The position numbers and the translations under genes were made by a program. The notes below the pieces were generated by a model. The model was not told where the DNA came from. It did no database searches and was given only the letters and a program-made list of their open reading frames with translations. Source: Oscheius dolichura (Eukaryota > Nematoda > Chromadorea > Rhabditida > Rhabditidae). Taken from it: a stretch of 64,000 nucleotides of DNA. The stretch is from assembly GCA_932521035.1 (NCBI GenBank), contig OW051497.1:11656001-11720000 (forward strand), in the 5' to 3' direction. How positions within the stretch are numbered: the first letter of the stretch is position 1; each line of letters begins with the position of its first letter. Shown in pieces: positions 37,719 to 48,731 of the stretch.

Positions 37719-40700
37719 ATGTGGGTTACTTTTGCTGTAGTGTTAGACCTAATTGCTTTAGCTTCTTCCCAAATAAGTGAGTTATCCCTTTCCACTTCCA
37801 TCTTCCCCCGTGTTTTAGGACTGTGTGAAGTTTCTGCTGACTGTAGACTCTGTCCAGATCGAAGATATTCTTACTATCGATGCAACGGCCAGGTAAATAC
37901 TTTCATGTCCTCTCGAATGCTCTTTAGTCTGAATGTTTTCCGACAGAAACCTGCGATGGAGGGTTCTGTTGCCCTTTATCAAAGCCCATTCTAGCCCAAC
38001 AACATGAAAGTAAGTCTATCTTAAGTTAGAGCCAGTAGGATAACCGCTTGGGGTGCATGTCTAACTTGTGACTAGGTTTCCCAATGCCACCTGCACTGCC
38101 TACAGTTGCGCACTCCATAGATGCGGATGAGAAATGTCCGGACGGATCAAAATGGAAGCAGGTGTGCGTTTATGACAAGCAGTGCCCCGTCAATACCGTA
38201 TGTGCTGAAGGAAAATGCTGCACAAGTGAGTTCCTATTACAAATTTTATGGCTATGCGATTTCACAATTTACCAAAATAAAACGGCTGAAGGGCCTTGGG
38301 GGCAACCTGTTTGTCATCGATAATTTTCGTGCTAAGCGCTTAATAGCTGCGCGACCCTACACGGCCCCGCTTTTCATCAGAAGTGGTCGAGCAATGTTTA
38401 TTGGATGCTACAATAGCCACGAGAAAAACTCAATCCGATAATTGCTTTCTTAGACACGAACTGTTCCAGGGTGCGGCGTGAGGAGGAGGGAGATTCTCGA
38501 TAAACTAGGGACAGGAGAAGTGATGGGGCAGGAAATTCCTCAATGTTCTGACGATGGATCAAGTTACCGACTAAAGTATCGAGCTTACTGTAGCTTATAA
38601 ACCTGTCCTATTTAGACAATGTCTAGCCGGTACAGATAGTTGCTGGTGTGTGAATGCTTGGGGCAGACGCTTATCAGAAGATGACTGTTTCCAAAGGAAG
38701 TCATCAAATAACTTACTGTTACGAGCTGTGAAGCTACGGGATGAACTGAAATCCTCAAAGGTTTCATAGTTAATCATTCAGTACGCTTCTCTAGTTGTGC
38801 GCTGTCGAGAGGAACGGAAGCTGCCCCCGGATAAGGCCATCTTCCGACTCCGCTTCCATGACCTGCCGCTGTGACGACGACTGCTACGGACAGAAGAAGT
38901 GCTGCACCCTCGATGGAAATTCCGTTTGCACTACTCCAGGTTTCAACAGCAATACATTTTTCCAGATTCACCGCTTTTTAATGCTTGCACGCTAATCTTA
39001 ATCTGTTAAAAACTTATATAACCTTATCTTTCAGTGCTACCCCAAGCGATGCCAATGACATGTGGTCCTAATGAACAGTTTTCTGCTTGCCATTCTCCTT
39101 GTCAAAGTTCTTGTGGTGATCCAATGGTGCCGCCATGTCCTCCACCTATTTGCCAACCAGGATGTCACTGTATGCCGGGTAAGAATTATGCGTCTTGGAG
39201 GAAGGGTGGTTTAGGATATTTGAGGAAAGATGGATCTCCACGTTCCCTCTGTGTACCACGAGATACCTGCGTTCTTTTCGATGTGACTGCCCACTGTGCA
39301 GACGACAGGAGACAATACCAGGGCTGTGGTTCATCTTGTCCAATCAGTTGTCAGAACAGAAACAGCCCAAGGTATGGCTCCATCTCAATCTCTAATAACA
39401 TATTCTAGATGTCACGAGAGGTGCATCTCTGGGTGCTTCTGCCGTGTACCGTACATTCTCGAAAATGGAGCAGACCCCTTACATTCTCGTTGCATCCTCC
39501 CATCTGAATGTCCCTTGCTCCCTTTCCCAACTGGCTCGACGACACCCCGTGAAGCGTCTCGCAGTTATACCAACCAGGTTCAAGTTAACCTTGTGCGTAG
39601 TGCAGTCAATCCCGTATTTATGATATAATCCCTGACACCTCTATTTTAGGCCTACCAATTGCCCTATTTTCCAACAGCCAACACGGCCACAGTCATGCCT
39701 AACACCAACCGTTGTGCAGATCCTTTGAAAAATTACCTAAGCTGTGGAACAAAATGCCCAGGTATGAAGGCTGCCCAAGCTCAAATGGTTTTAGTTGGAT
39801 GCAACGCTTTGAAGCCACCTACAACCTGTTCACTTCAATGTGTACCCGGCTGCTTCTGCCACGCTCCATATATTCTTCTTGACGCTACCGTAATCGTTCC
39901 TTTTACATTATATTCTCTATTGTAGGACCCACAATCCGGATGTGTTCTACCTCAAAACTGTCCAAAAACGACAGCTCCTGAGATCATCCCTGCTACATGT
40001 TCTGATCCTAGAAAAGAATGGAGCAGTTGTGGAGCTCTGAAGTATTTTCTCTGTTACAATTTCTCTAATCAGTACCGTTTAGCTGTGCTCGATCCTGTTC
40101 AAATCTTCTTGGACTGTGTGGAGCTGGATTCTGTTCTCCTGGTTGTATATGCCGTGAACCGTATGTTCTACAAGACGTAAACGATCCCAGTACCCGCTGT
40201 GTCCTCCCATCTGAATGTTCACGAAAATGTGAAGACCCAAATAAGGAGTTCCTCACCTGTGGATCATCCTGCCCTGTAGGATGTGATAATCGACATCCGA
40301 AGAGCTGCACTCCGTGTTTAGCTGGGTGCTTCTGTCGAAATGGTAACGTATTTTTCAAACCAAGATCAAGAATTTTTAAGGTCTTGTTGCTATGAACTCA
40401 TCTTCTTGGCAAACATCAGAATGTGTAAGATTGGAAGACTGCTCGGGCTTTGTTGAAGAATCCCCGCTGCCAGCCGAAACCACTACTGAGGAAACAACGA
40501 CAGTGACCTTACCTCCACCTCTCCGAAGGGAGCCTGTCGAAGTCACGATGACCACGTTATTACCGCTGTCTCTACAATGCCCGGTCACCACTCTCGATGT
40601 TGGTGGAAGATCATGCGACCATGATACAGATTGCCCAACGGAGCAGCGATGCTGTCGTGCTCTTATTGCTACTCTCGGTGTCTCTCCACAGAGATGTGCG

Positions 40701-41569
40701 TGTAAAGATCCCCTAGCTGTTTGGAGCAGTTGTGGCAGTCTTTGTCCTGAATATTGTTCGCAACCAGCAGTGAGCTCTCGTTACTCCACCATAGTCCAAA
40801 ATTTGTTTCTAGGTTCCTGTTTGTTCTACAACCTGCAACCCTGGTTGTCAATGCGCTGCAGGTTACGTTCGGGCACGAAATGACGTTACTGCTCCCTGCA
40901 TCCCAAGAGAAGCATGTCCACAAGTTCCCAAACCGGAGAAGCTCCAAGAACTTTTGGCAAATATTGATGGGCCACGAGCTACCATACGGGAAATTGTTGA
41001 GGACGCTCCACAAGATCCTTTTACCAATATGCCGGTTTGTACTGGGTTAAATAGAAGGATAATTGTTTCAGGGAGCTGTTGCTAATCTCCGTGGGGCTAC
41101 TGTAAGCGGAAAGTTCACATTCAATCAATTGTCACGCACTAATTTAAAAATAAGCGGTGAGCAAGGAATAACCGATCATTGAGGACTTTTAGGAGCCATC
41201 GAAGGGTTAGAACCAGGAGCTCATGCTATTGTACTTCATCAGTATGGAGATATTTCCAATGACTGCCTCAGAATTGGGCCTCCGTTTTTGTTTATGAGAA
41301 ATAATAGGACTCCAAGCCTTGGAGATATCAGCGGTAACCTAGGCTACTAACGGTAGTAGCTTTTGTAGGGACTATGGTTGGAAGTGCGGAGTTTTCTCGA
41401 GTAGTCGACTGGCCCGTTACAGATGTCATTGGAAGGTCCATCGCCATTTACAGGTAATAATAATTCCAAAGGTGGAACATTTCGGCCCAGGTTTTCAACA
41501 GAAGAATGGCAAGCCAAAGCTCAACATGAAAAACCAATTGCGTGTGCCACAATCGGGGTTTCCAATTGA
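37719..41569 (+). CDS. Secreted multi-domain protease-inhibitor-like protein with a C-terminal Cu/Zn-SOD-like domain
   Basis: Twenty in-phase exons (37719-37776, 37819-37892, 37928-38009, 38076-38225, 38470-38575, 38616-38760, 38795-38939, 39035-39178, 39215-39371, 39409-39577, 39650-39761, 39795-39889, 39926-40041, 40083-40342, 40381-40769, 40813-41034, 41072-41156, 41193-41333, 41369-41453, 41491-41569) give 937 residues. Order: signal peptide; two EB-like cysteine modules; a thyroglobulin type-1 domain (PQCSDDGSSY, CWCVN); a WAP-like module (CRCDDDCYGQKKCC); five TIL domains (CGSSCP, PGCHC types); a second WAP module (CDHDTDCPTEQRCC); a sixth TIL; and a SOD-like domain (GAVANLRGATVSG, GLEPGAHAIVLHQYGD, ACATIGV). 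In the SOD part only one copper histidine seems kept: His63 is Pro (GPPF), and the loop with the zinc ligands is short and lacks histidines. Inhibition or matrix binding is likely; SOD activity is not. An AATAAA lies at 41620. Confidence 0.88.
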
Positions 41570-41619
41570 AACTATTACTTGTTCTCATTATTATACCCAA
41601 TTTATTGTTTCTGTTTGAT

Positions 41620-41636
41620 AATAAAATCGTTTTATT
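41620..41636. terminator. Palindromic poly(A) signal shared by two convergent genes
   Basis: AATAAAA-TCG-TTTTATT is a perfect inverted repeat. It supplies AATAAA to the plus-strand SOD-chimera gene (50 nt after its stop) and to the minus-strand ion-channel gene (about 100 nt after its stop). Confidence 0.7.
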
Positions 41637-41717
41637 TTACAAGATATCGTAAGTGTTCTTACAAAAATCACAGAATGTTTGAGTGGGTGTTGAGCTTAAA
41701 ATCATTATCATTTGCTC

Positions 41718-41753
41718 GAAGGTCTAGAACCAGGGGCTCATGCTGTTGTCTTC
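41718..41753 (+). pseudogene. Relic copy of the SOD exon, antisense to the channel's last exon
   Basis: The 36 bases match 41202-41237 in exon 18 of the neighbouring gene (28 of the first 32 positions by eye), still reading EGLEPGAHA with a Val for Ile after it. A stop follows soon and no flanking exon fits, so it is a fragment of a tandem duplication of a host gene. On the minus strand the same bases encode the last residues and stop of the ion channel. Confidence 0.7.
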
Positions 41754-44737
41754 AATTCTTCGCTCTTCCAGGAGTAATAGAGCCAGTAGACTACGGTAAA
41801 CGTCGAAAATACAGTAGGAAATACTGCCCTACTATCTAAATGGGGATTTAAAACATGAGGCACACTATTTTTGTACATTTATCTATCCTCCTAGCTCGCT
41901 TTTCATTCTCATAGGCACATTTCTGACACGGCTTGGTAACGTCATACTTGCTGTAGACTTGAGCAGCTGCATGCGGTGTGGCGGACATAAGGGCCTAAAA
42001 ATTCTTCTTGTCATAAAAAATGGAAGAAAGAAACACGTGAATAAAGTTCAGCCTGCTACTGGCGAAGATCTCCACGAGAAGAAAACATGCAAATGAAACT
42101 GTGTGCAGTGCGTGCAATTTCTCTACGCCCTCACTGGCTAGACTTACGGAATTTTCACACTCGCTCTCCAGCCAATCTCGAGTGAGAGCAATTCTCTCAG
42201 CCAACAGCGTTGAATGGCAAAGCGTCTAAGAAGAAGCAAATGGACAGGCACACTGATTTTTATGGATAGCCCGGAGATTATTTTGTTTTTAGAGTGTCTT
42301 TAAGAGTGGATAAGCATTGTTTTGCCTCTGGTCCTAGTGACTTATGCCACGTCCCAAAGGTGGTCATTGGACATTATCTTCGAACGAACATCACTCAAAA
42401 TTTCGGGACTTCCATCAGCGACAAAAGATAGGAAAGGATAATATATTGTGCATAACACGAACCGCGGTGTGACTCATACAAGCAGTGAGACCATGACTTA
42501 GTGAGAAATTCTTCTTCTTTTCACTTGCCTTCCGGGAGGGTGTGGGGGAATCACGCTGTAAAACATAATAAGGTGCTGTTACGGAGGAGTGGAGAATTAA
42601 CGGAATCGAATCAGAATATTGTGTGTGGAAATACTTACAGTAAAGGGGAACACCTCATTGAGTTCGTCTTTGCCTTTCTCCTCATCATGCACTCCTCCCT
42701 GAAGCAAATTGCAACCAGTGCTCTGCAGTGGGAAAGCACAGGCTCGTTCGGCTAAGTGCACAAAAGGAAATACTTACATTGGGAGCTGATAATTTATGTT
42801 GTTTATAGCCTCTCCTATGGGCACAGTGGAATTCTCTCTTCGTTACAAAATAAGAGACAAATGAATATTCTAGAAGAACGAGGAAGATCAATGCCTGAGA
42901 TACGGTAAGCCAAACATCTAAGGCCTTGATGTAGGAGACCTAAACTGATATATATTTCAGTTTAAGGAGTCTATAGACTTGAGGAAGGTCCTGCCGCGCT
43001 CCGTTACTCATAGTTGTCAGAGTGAGGAGAGAGGTGATGGTAAGAGACACCCTCGCAGGAGAGGCGCGCGGATCCAGCCAGAAGGACATCCAGGAGATAC
43101 TTACCAGCATACCTACAATAATTTCTATCTGCTAGCTCGGTTACGGTACCTGTGGGGATATATGTTTGTATGATATGGAAGAGAACTAGCCGTTTCATCA
43201 TAATAAAAGCCTTGATACAACTCCAATCAGCTGAAAAGTATTCCCGAATACACAGTTATTTCAGTCGAGTGCATGCAGCATAACAAAGCGGATCGTGAGG
43301 CCCCAGGGGAATAAGCGGCGAGTGTTCAAATGCATCGATATAACTCAGAATTGGAGTTAGTGTGTGCAATTAAGCGTGCTAAATCGCGCATTTCTCATGA
43401 CAAATCTCTCAGTCACCCATTTATTTAGACGAAAAAGTCCGTACCTCCTAAAAGGAAAGGATTTTAAACTAAGAGAGAAGTTAAACGAATCCACAAAATG
43501 ACTTACCAGTTCCCCGAAACATTGGATAAGGACCCGCACACTTTTCCACGCGGGATCCCACGATATCCATGTCATTTAATCGGATATCAGGGTTGGACCC
43601 AATTGGAAATGATGGCATGTCCACGTGCCATGTCAGATTGACTATCTGCTCAATGTAGGCATCTGAATTCATATTTTCAGATTTATTTGCAGCTCCTACA
43701 GCTCTGAATAGTGATGGGACACTCCTGATAGTCCATAGGAAACATTTTCAGGTCCATCATACAACTCAACGTCACGTCTAATCTCATAGACTTGAAGATT
43801 AGACCGTCGGGATATACAATGACCATGAAATTTGGAGTGGTGACCTCTTGCAAATACGCGAACTTCGAATTTACCTGCAGTGTCTCTTTAACCCAGACAG
43901 GGTACAACTTACAAAGTAGAGATCAGGATGCCAAATCCTGTCGGCTATAAGCTTACTCGTTACCAGTATAGGATAAGTGCAGTTGTGAGCCAGCCTCCTA
44001 TCAAACCAACCCATTGCCAGATACATATCCACTTCAAAGTCCATAGTCTGAGCTTTGAAAGATGACATGGATTCGACATATAGAGCTACATAGACATCCG
44101 TTCGTTGCCCTGAAATATGGTTTCATTCCAAATATGTGATGGATGTGCACCTCTTTCCTGTCCTGGAGCGATGAACATATTGTACCCGTCTTTAACTACC
44201 CCATTGCCAATAACTCGTAGAAGTTTATCACCGGACTCTGTCCTGAATATTCATTCTGTAAAAATACTAAGTGTCTCCCTACCAAATAAGGTTATTGATC
44301 TGATGACCAGATCTGTGTGGTTCACAGAGATCATGTATTTTATAAGTAGGATCATACCAAAATTGCTTGAAGATCTTCTCGTCTTGGCTGGAAAACATTG
44401 GTATAAAAACTATTGTAATCTTACGTGTGTTCGAGCGTCTCCCTCGCTGATTGAGCAAAAGCTGTGGCATAATTCCTCAAAGGCTCTGCTACCTTTCCCT
44501 TATCCAGCTAGGGATTACTGTATGATTTTGAAAAAGGGGGTACACTCACCATTGGAACGTCGTCCAATAACAGGGATATCGTGTTTTCATCTGGACGAAA
44601 GGTTTTTCGGGAATGGTCGGCTACCAAATTGGACTATATTCTATATTTTAGATTAATAAATATAGACGAACCTTGAGGTCTGGTTGGGCAGCTGAACAGG
44701 AAAGAAGGATGCTGAATGGAAGTAAAGTTGCGAACAT
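41738..44737 (-). CDS. Cys-loop ligand-gated ion channel subunit, anion type
   Basis: Sixteen exons in phase: 44672-44737, 44550-44633, 44425-44507, 44283-44387, 44151-44242, 43913-44109, 43700-43874, 43507-43662, 43150-43230, 42979-43112, 42778-42939, 42639-42722, 42529-42555, 42148-42225, 41877-41994, 41738-41835; 579 residues. Signal peptide MFATLLPFSILLSCSAAQ. The Cys-loop is CMMDLKMFPMDYQEC with 13 residues between cysteines. Four membrane spans follow: KRLVLFHIIQTYIP; GMLVSISWMSFWLD with PARVSLTITSLLTLTT; the LIFLVLLEYSFVSY span; and RARRIDKYSRAVFPTVFSTF. The PAR motif before the second span predicts anion selectivity (GABA/glycine/glutamate/amine type). An extra segment of about 90 residues lies between the N-terminal helix and the first strands. 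Intron 42226-42528 needs a GC donor (AAG|GCAAGT), the least certain junction. Confidence 0.88.
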
Positions 44738-47700
44738 GTAGTCTCACATTAGGACTGCAAATAACTTTTAGGGTGGTCCCGGAAAAAGGTGTAAGATGAT
44801 TCCAAGTTTTTCTCAGGATGACAGCTTATTGAGAAACCCGATATGGGGGAAGGAGACGCCCTCCCAGGGAAGAACAGGATGTGCAATGGTACAAAAACGA
44901 ATACTTCAGAGGGAGCTTTCAATAGAAAATTAGATGAGAGGGTTGAATATGAGAAGATGATGAATCTGTGCCCTGGATTTTGCACGTATCAATGGGAGCG
45001 GATTCATGTCAAGGTAGAGAAAGAGAGAGAGAGTCCGGTACTCGAACTGCTGCTCCGAATAACAACAAATGTGAGCAAAGATTGCGCCGTCTTCAGGAAA
45101 TGGATACAATAGCAGGGCGGGGAGGTTAAGAAGAGTTTTTCTGGGCAGAGGGGACACCCTGAGAAATGTAAATTAGCCAGGAACAAAAGGCGGGGGGACG
45201 TGGGCATCCTCAGTCTCATAGACAAGACTAATTTTCAGATGATTTATTCACAAACGTCTCCATGGAAAGTCTTCCTTGTTGCAAAAGGGGGAGAAAGCAA
45301 AAGAAAGCCGCCCATAATTTTTACTGGATTAATATTTGATTAACTTCACATGAACCTATAAGTCATTCCTAGACTCTTTTACAATTTTCTCATAAGGTCA
45401 TTACTAAGTGCTGATGAAGTGACTCGGACTGACCGGGAGAGGCCTCACACACCGCTGGCGGCAAGTCGCTAAAACAACAGACTGACACCATTGTTACGGC
45501 TTGATAGATGAGACGTCGAGATTTCTAGTTACAACAGCGAAAATTTCAGCAGCTCTTGATCCCTGGGAAAAAAACAACCGGAACTAACCCCCCGGAGAAC
45601 ACGATGCGAGTGTGAGATAAAATATGCTAGTAGTTGATTTTCTGGTTCAGCGATTGCCGAGAGGACAAAGTCAAGAAGAGCAGGGACCTCATAAAGAATC
45701 GCTGCGTGGCCTCTCACGCATATTATCAAGATTTCTTGAGTGGGCTCGGATATAGAACATTCGCGATTTAAATAGCGGACATGATCATGAATTACGGGCA
45801 CAAGAATGAGGCTGCAAACGTGCAGCAGACTTTCTCGCATGAATTAAACGTCGAGCAATAACGTTAGACAGGTAAATTTTAGTGAAAAGTGACGCGTGGA
45901 AATTGGGGAAAGATTTAAAAGGATCATTATTTTACAACTCAGCTGAAGAAAGACAGCGATAAATATCCTAATTTAAAGATTGATGGTATACTATGCTACG
46001 CAACAAGGAACAGATAAAAATGTATGTGCTTAAAGACAGGAGGAATAACAAAGAAACAACCACCCTCTTTGATGCGGCAATGATAGTGTCTAGAAGCGAT
46101 TGCACCCGAGGGATACGGGAATCACGAGAGGGAGCATTCCTGCTACAAGTCATTGCAGGTTCTCCAAACGGCAGTTTATATTCTCGGATTGCACTCGGAG
46201 CAATCGTGTGAAGGGACTTCCCCTCTTCCTTGAGGCAGACAACAGGAAAATTGTAAGGAAGAGTAGGGAAAAACAAGAGGAGAAGGGCAGCGTGACCTGG
46301 ATCATAAAGTAGAAGCAGCACATCATCATTCCATTAGGAACACCCTCGAGGATCTCAGTGTTCTGCAGGAGCTAACCAAATAATCGTGGAAGGAGATCAA
46401 AGACACCCCTCCCTCCAAGTGTAGTCAAAGCGTGAAAAACGGATTGTGTGGCTCCGTCTATCTCTGCCTGTTTATAGCCGACGACCGTTCAAAACAGCTT
46501 TTCGTTTATTTTATCCAACCATCTGCCAGGCACATGGGAGGATCCAGTGGGATGAACTTATTGAAGTTTGCGTTTCTCTCTCGTACGCTGATGTCAAATA
46601 GGAGCCGGTACAAAAGAAACGCCGGAAAAACGGTATCAAGTGTCCAACACACTTCAGCAGGGCGGAGGTAGTTTGAAAAGGACAAGCTGCTCTTTAGAGA
46701 TCTTTGTACCCAAGAGTAAATAAATATTCTTCTACAATTTAAAGAATCTATAGAAATAAGCCAAAATGGGAAGCAGCTGTTCCAGACTGAGCAGTTTAAA
46801 AAGCGCCGACAATGTTTGGATTTTCCGTAAAGTACCCCGTTCAAATTTTCTTTTTCCATGTTGAAATGGGAGGAACATATTGACCCATAGAGTGAAAAAC
46901 ATACAAGGGGGTACAGTCCAAGATATCAACTAATTCACTGAGCTGTATATTCTTATTTATTAGGAGATTAGAACGGCAATGACGTTTAAAGTATTTTAAC
47001 GGCGCTTATAGCATTTCAAGGAATAAAAGCTGTACTTTTTCATTAGATAGAAAGTAGACAACAACTTGATTTGAAAAAAAAAGAAATTAAAGCAAAGAAA
47101 GCCCTGAGGGAGTGAATGCATTTGTTGACCCAAAAATGGCCGTCTGTATCAGCGATGCATTAGTGGCCATCAGAAAACGCCCATTAAGAGGGGGATTCGC
47201 TTTTTCCAAATGGGGCAATACTTTTTTGTAATATCGGGAAAGTAGAAAAACGGGGTGTGAAGATGAAAGTGATACCCTGGAGCGGTGAAGCACTAGACCC
47301 TCTCCAATAAAAGAGATGGAGGACCAGGACATTATGGCAGGAGGTGGCTTTGGATGAAGCAAGGCGACCCCAGAAAAAGGTGTCTACTGTTTTTAGCTAG
47401 GATTTGAACATGTCTAGGGGGTCCAAAATATATATTTATTTACGAAGGAAACAATGGAAGCCGTGAATTTGGCTATTCTTAGATAAACTCCTTCAAGGAA
47501 CTGAAACCAATTAGCAAGAGGAAGAGAATTTAAACAAGTTTGCCCTGGTTGAGCTAAGTTCTGATAAACGGAGTCGTAGAGACTAAGTTAGTTGTCTAGG
47601 AAGGTGTATCGCTAAGAATAACCTGAATAGCTCGGTGGAGATGAGATTATCGTCGCGTTCAACCTGGAGAATCTCTATTCAGACTGGTATTAAGGGCGAA

Positions 47701-48731
47701 AATGACAGTAGTACGTCAAAATTGTATGACAAGCAAAAACAAACACATTGCACAGGTAGACAAAAGACGTTCGCAGATGGAGGAAAACTAGACGAAAAGT
47801 CAGACGTCACATGGAGTCACAAGAACTCCCATCAGGGATAGGAGCGAGCCAGTGCCCTCGGAGCACTTCTGAATGGGGAATGACCTCAAGTGTCAAGTAC
47901 GAATATAGGTATAGATTGCCCTCGCACCTACTACGACCTCCCCTACTAGAGATGAGAAACGAATTACGCGGCCTATGAGATCAACAAGTCACTTTTGAAG
48001 AATCGTGCGTACTCAGCTGACCGGGAGTCTCAAATTTCTAGAAAGATGTGTACAAACACTGTCAGCAACTGGCACCTCCCTTGGAGATGACCTCTGAGAA
48101 AAATCGAAGGACTGTGTACCCTTCCGCGTTCCATAACTTCGTCTCAAATTGCACCAATAATCTACTTTAGCGCACCTACTGACCTGAAGGCAAAAGCACT
48201 TAACTTTTTCTGCGTGGGGTAGACGTATAATTTTTAGAAGAATGTCCTTATTGGACCCTGTCCTTTAAAACAAAAGTGAAGAAGACAAGTCAAGGAGGCG
48301 AAGGTAGGAGTCTTCTCGGAGATTAACAGGTGCTCAGAAACTTGGACCCGGTGCCCTCGGAACTAAAAGGCGGCGCCCAAAGCAAGGCAGATGGTTATTA
48401 GCGAGTGCTTAGTCCTTCTCATTGTTTGGCTCTCGGCCAATTTGTTGTCCAATCCCCCAGGCTAAATTGAAATCGTCCCCGCTTACCTGATTGCAAGACC
48501 CGAGTCATTCACCACTTCATCAGCCCAATTGGATTCCCTTCCAGATGAGGGTGGAGGAGCGAAAAGGCGGAAGTAAAGAACCGGTAGTTTATTTGACATA
48601 GAAGTAGCATGAGATTATATTATAAAATAATATATAAATACAATGAGAAGATTAAAACTAACAGTACCCGGAGGCGTTTGAATCTCCCGCTTATTATACA
48701 CAACAATAAATATAATATAACAATATCACAA
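44738..48731. other. Long intergenic region
   Basis: About 4 kb between the channel and the ABC transporter, both on the minus strand. Open frames up to about 117 codons occur, but none has supporting splice sites or motifs. Likely the channel's upstream control region. No repeat ends or RNA genes recognised. Confidence 0.5.

Noticed and set aside
41072-41569. An active superoxide dismutase gene
   Set aside because: Most metal-binding histidines are missing and the exons join in phase to the upstream inhibitor domains.
45529-45840. Minus-strand open frame of 103 codons
   Set aside because: No splice partners or motifs; isolated in a long intergenic stretch.
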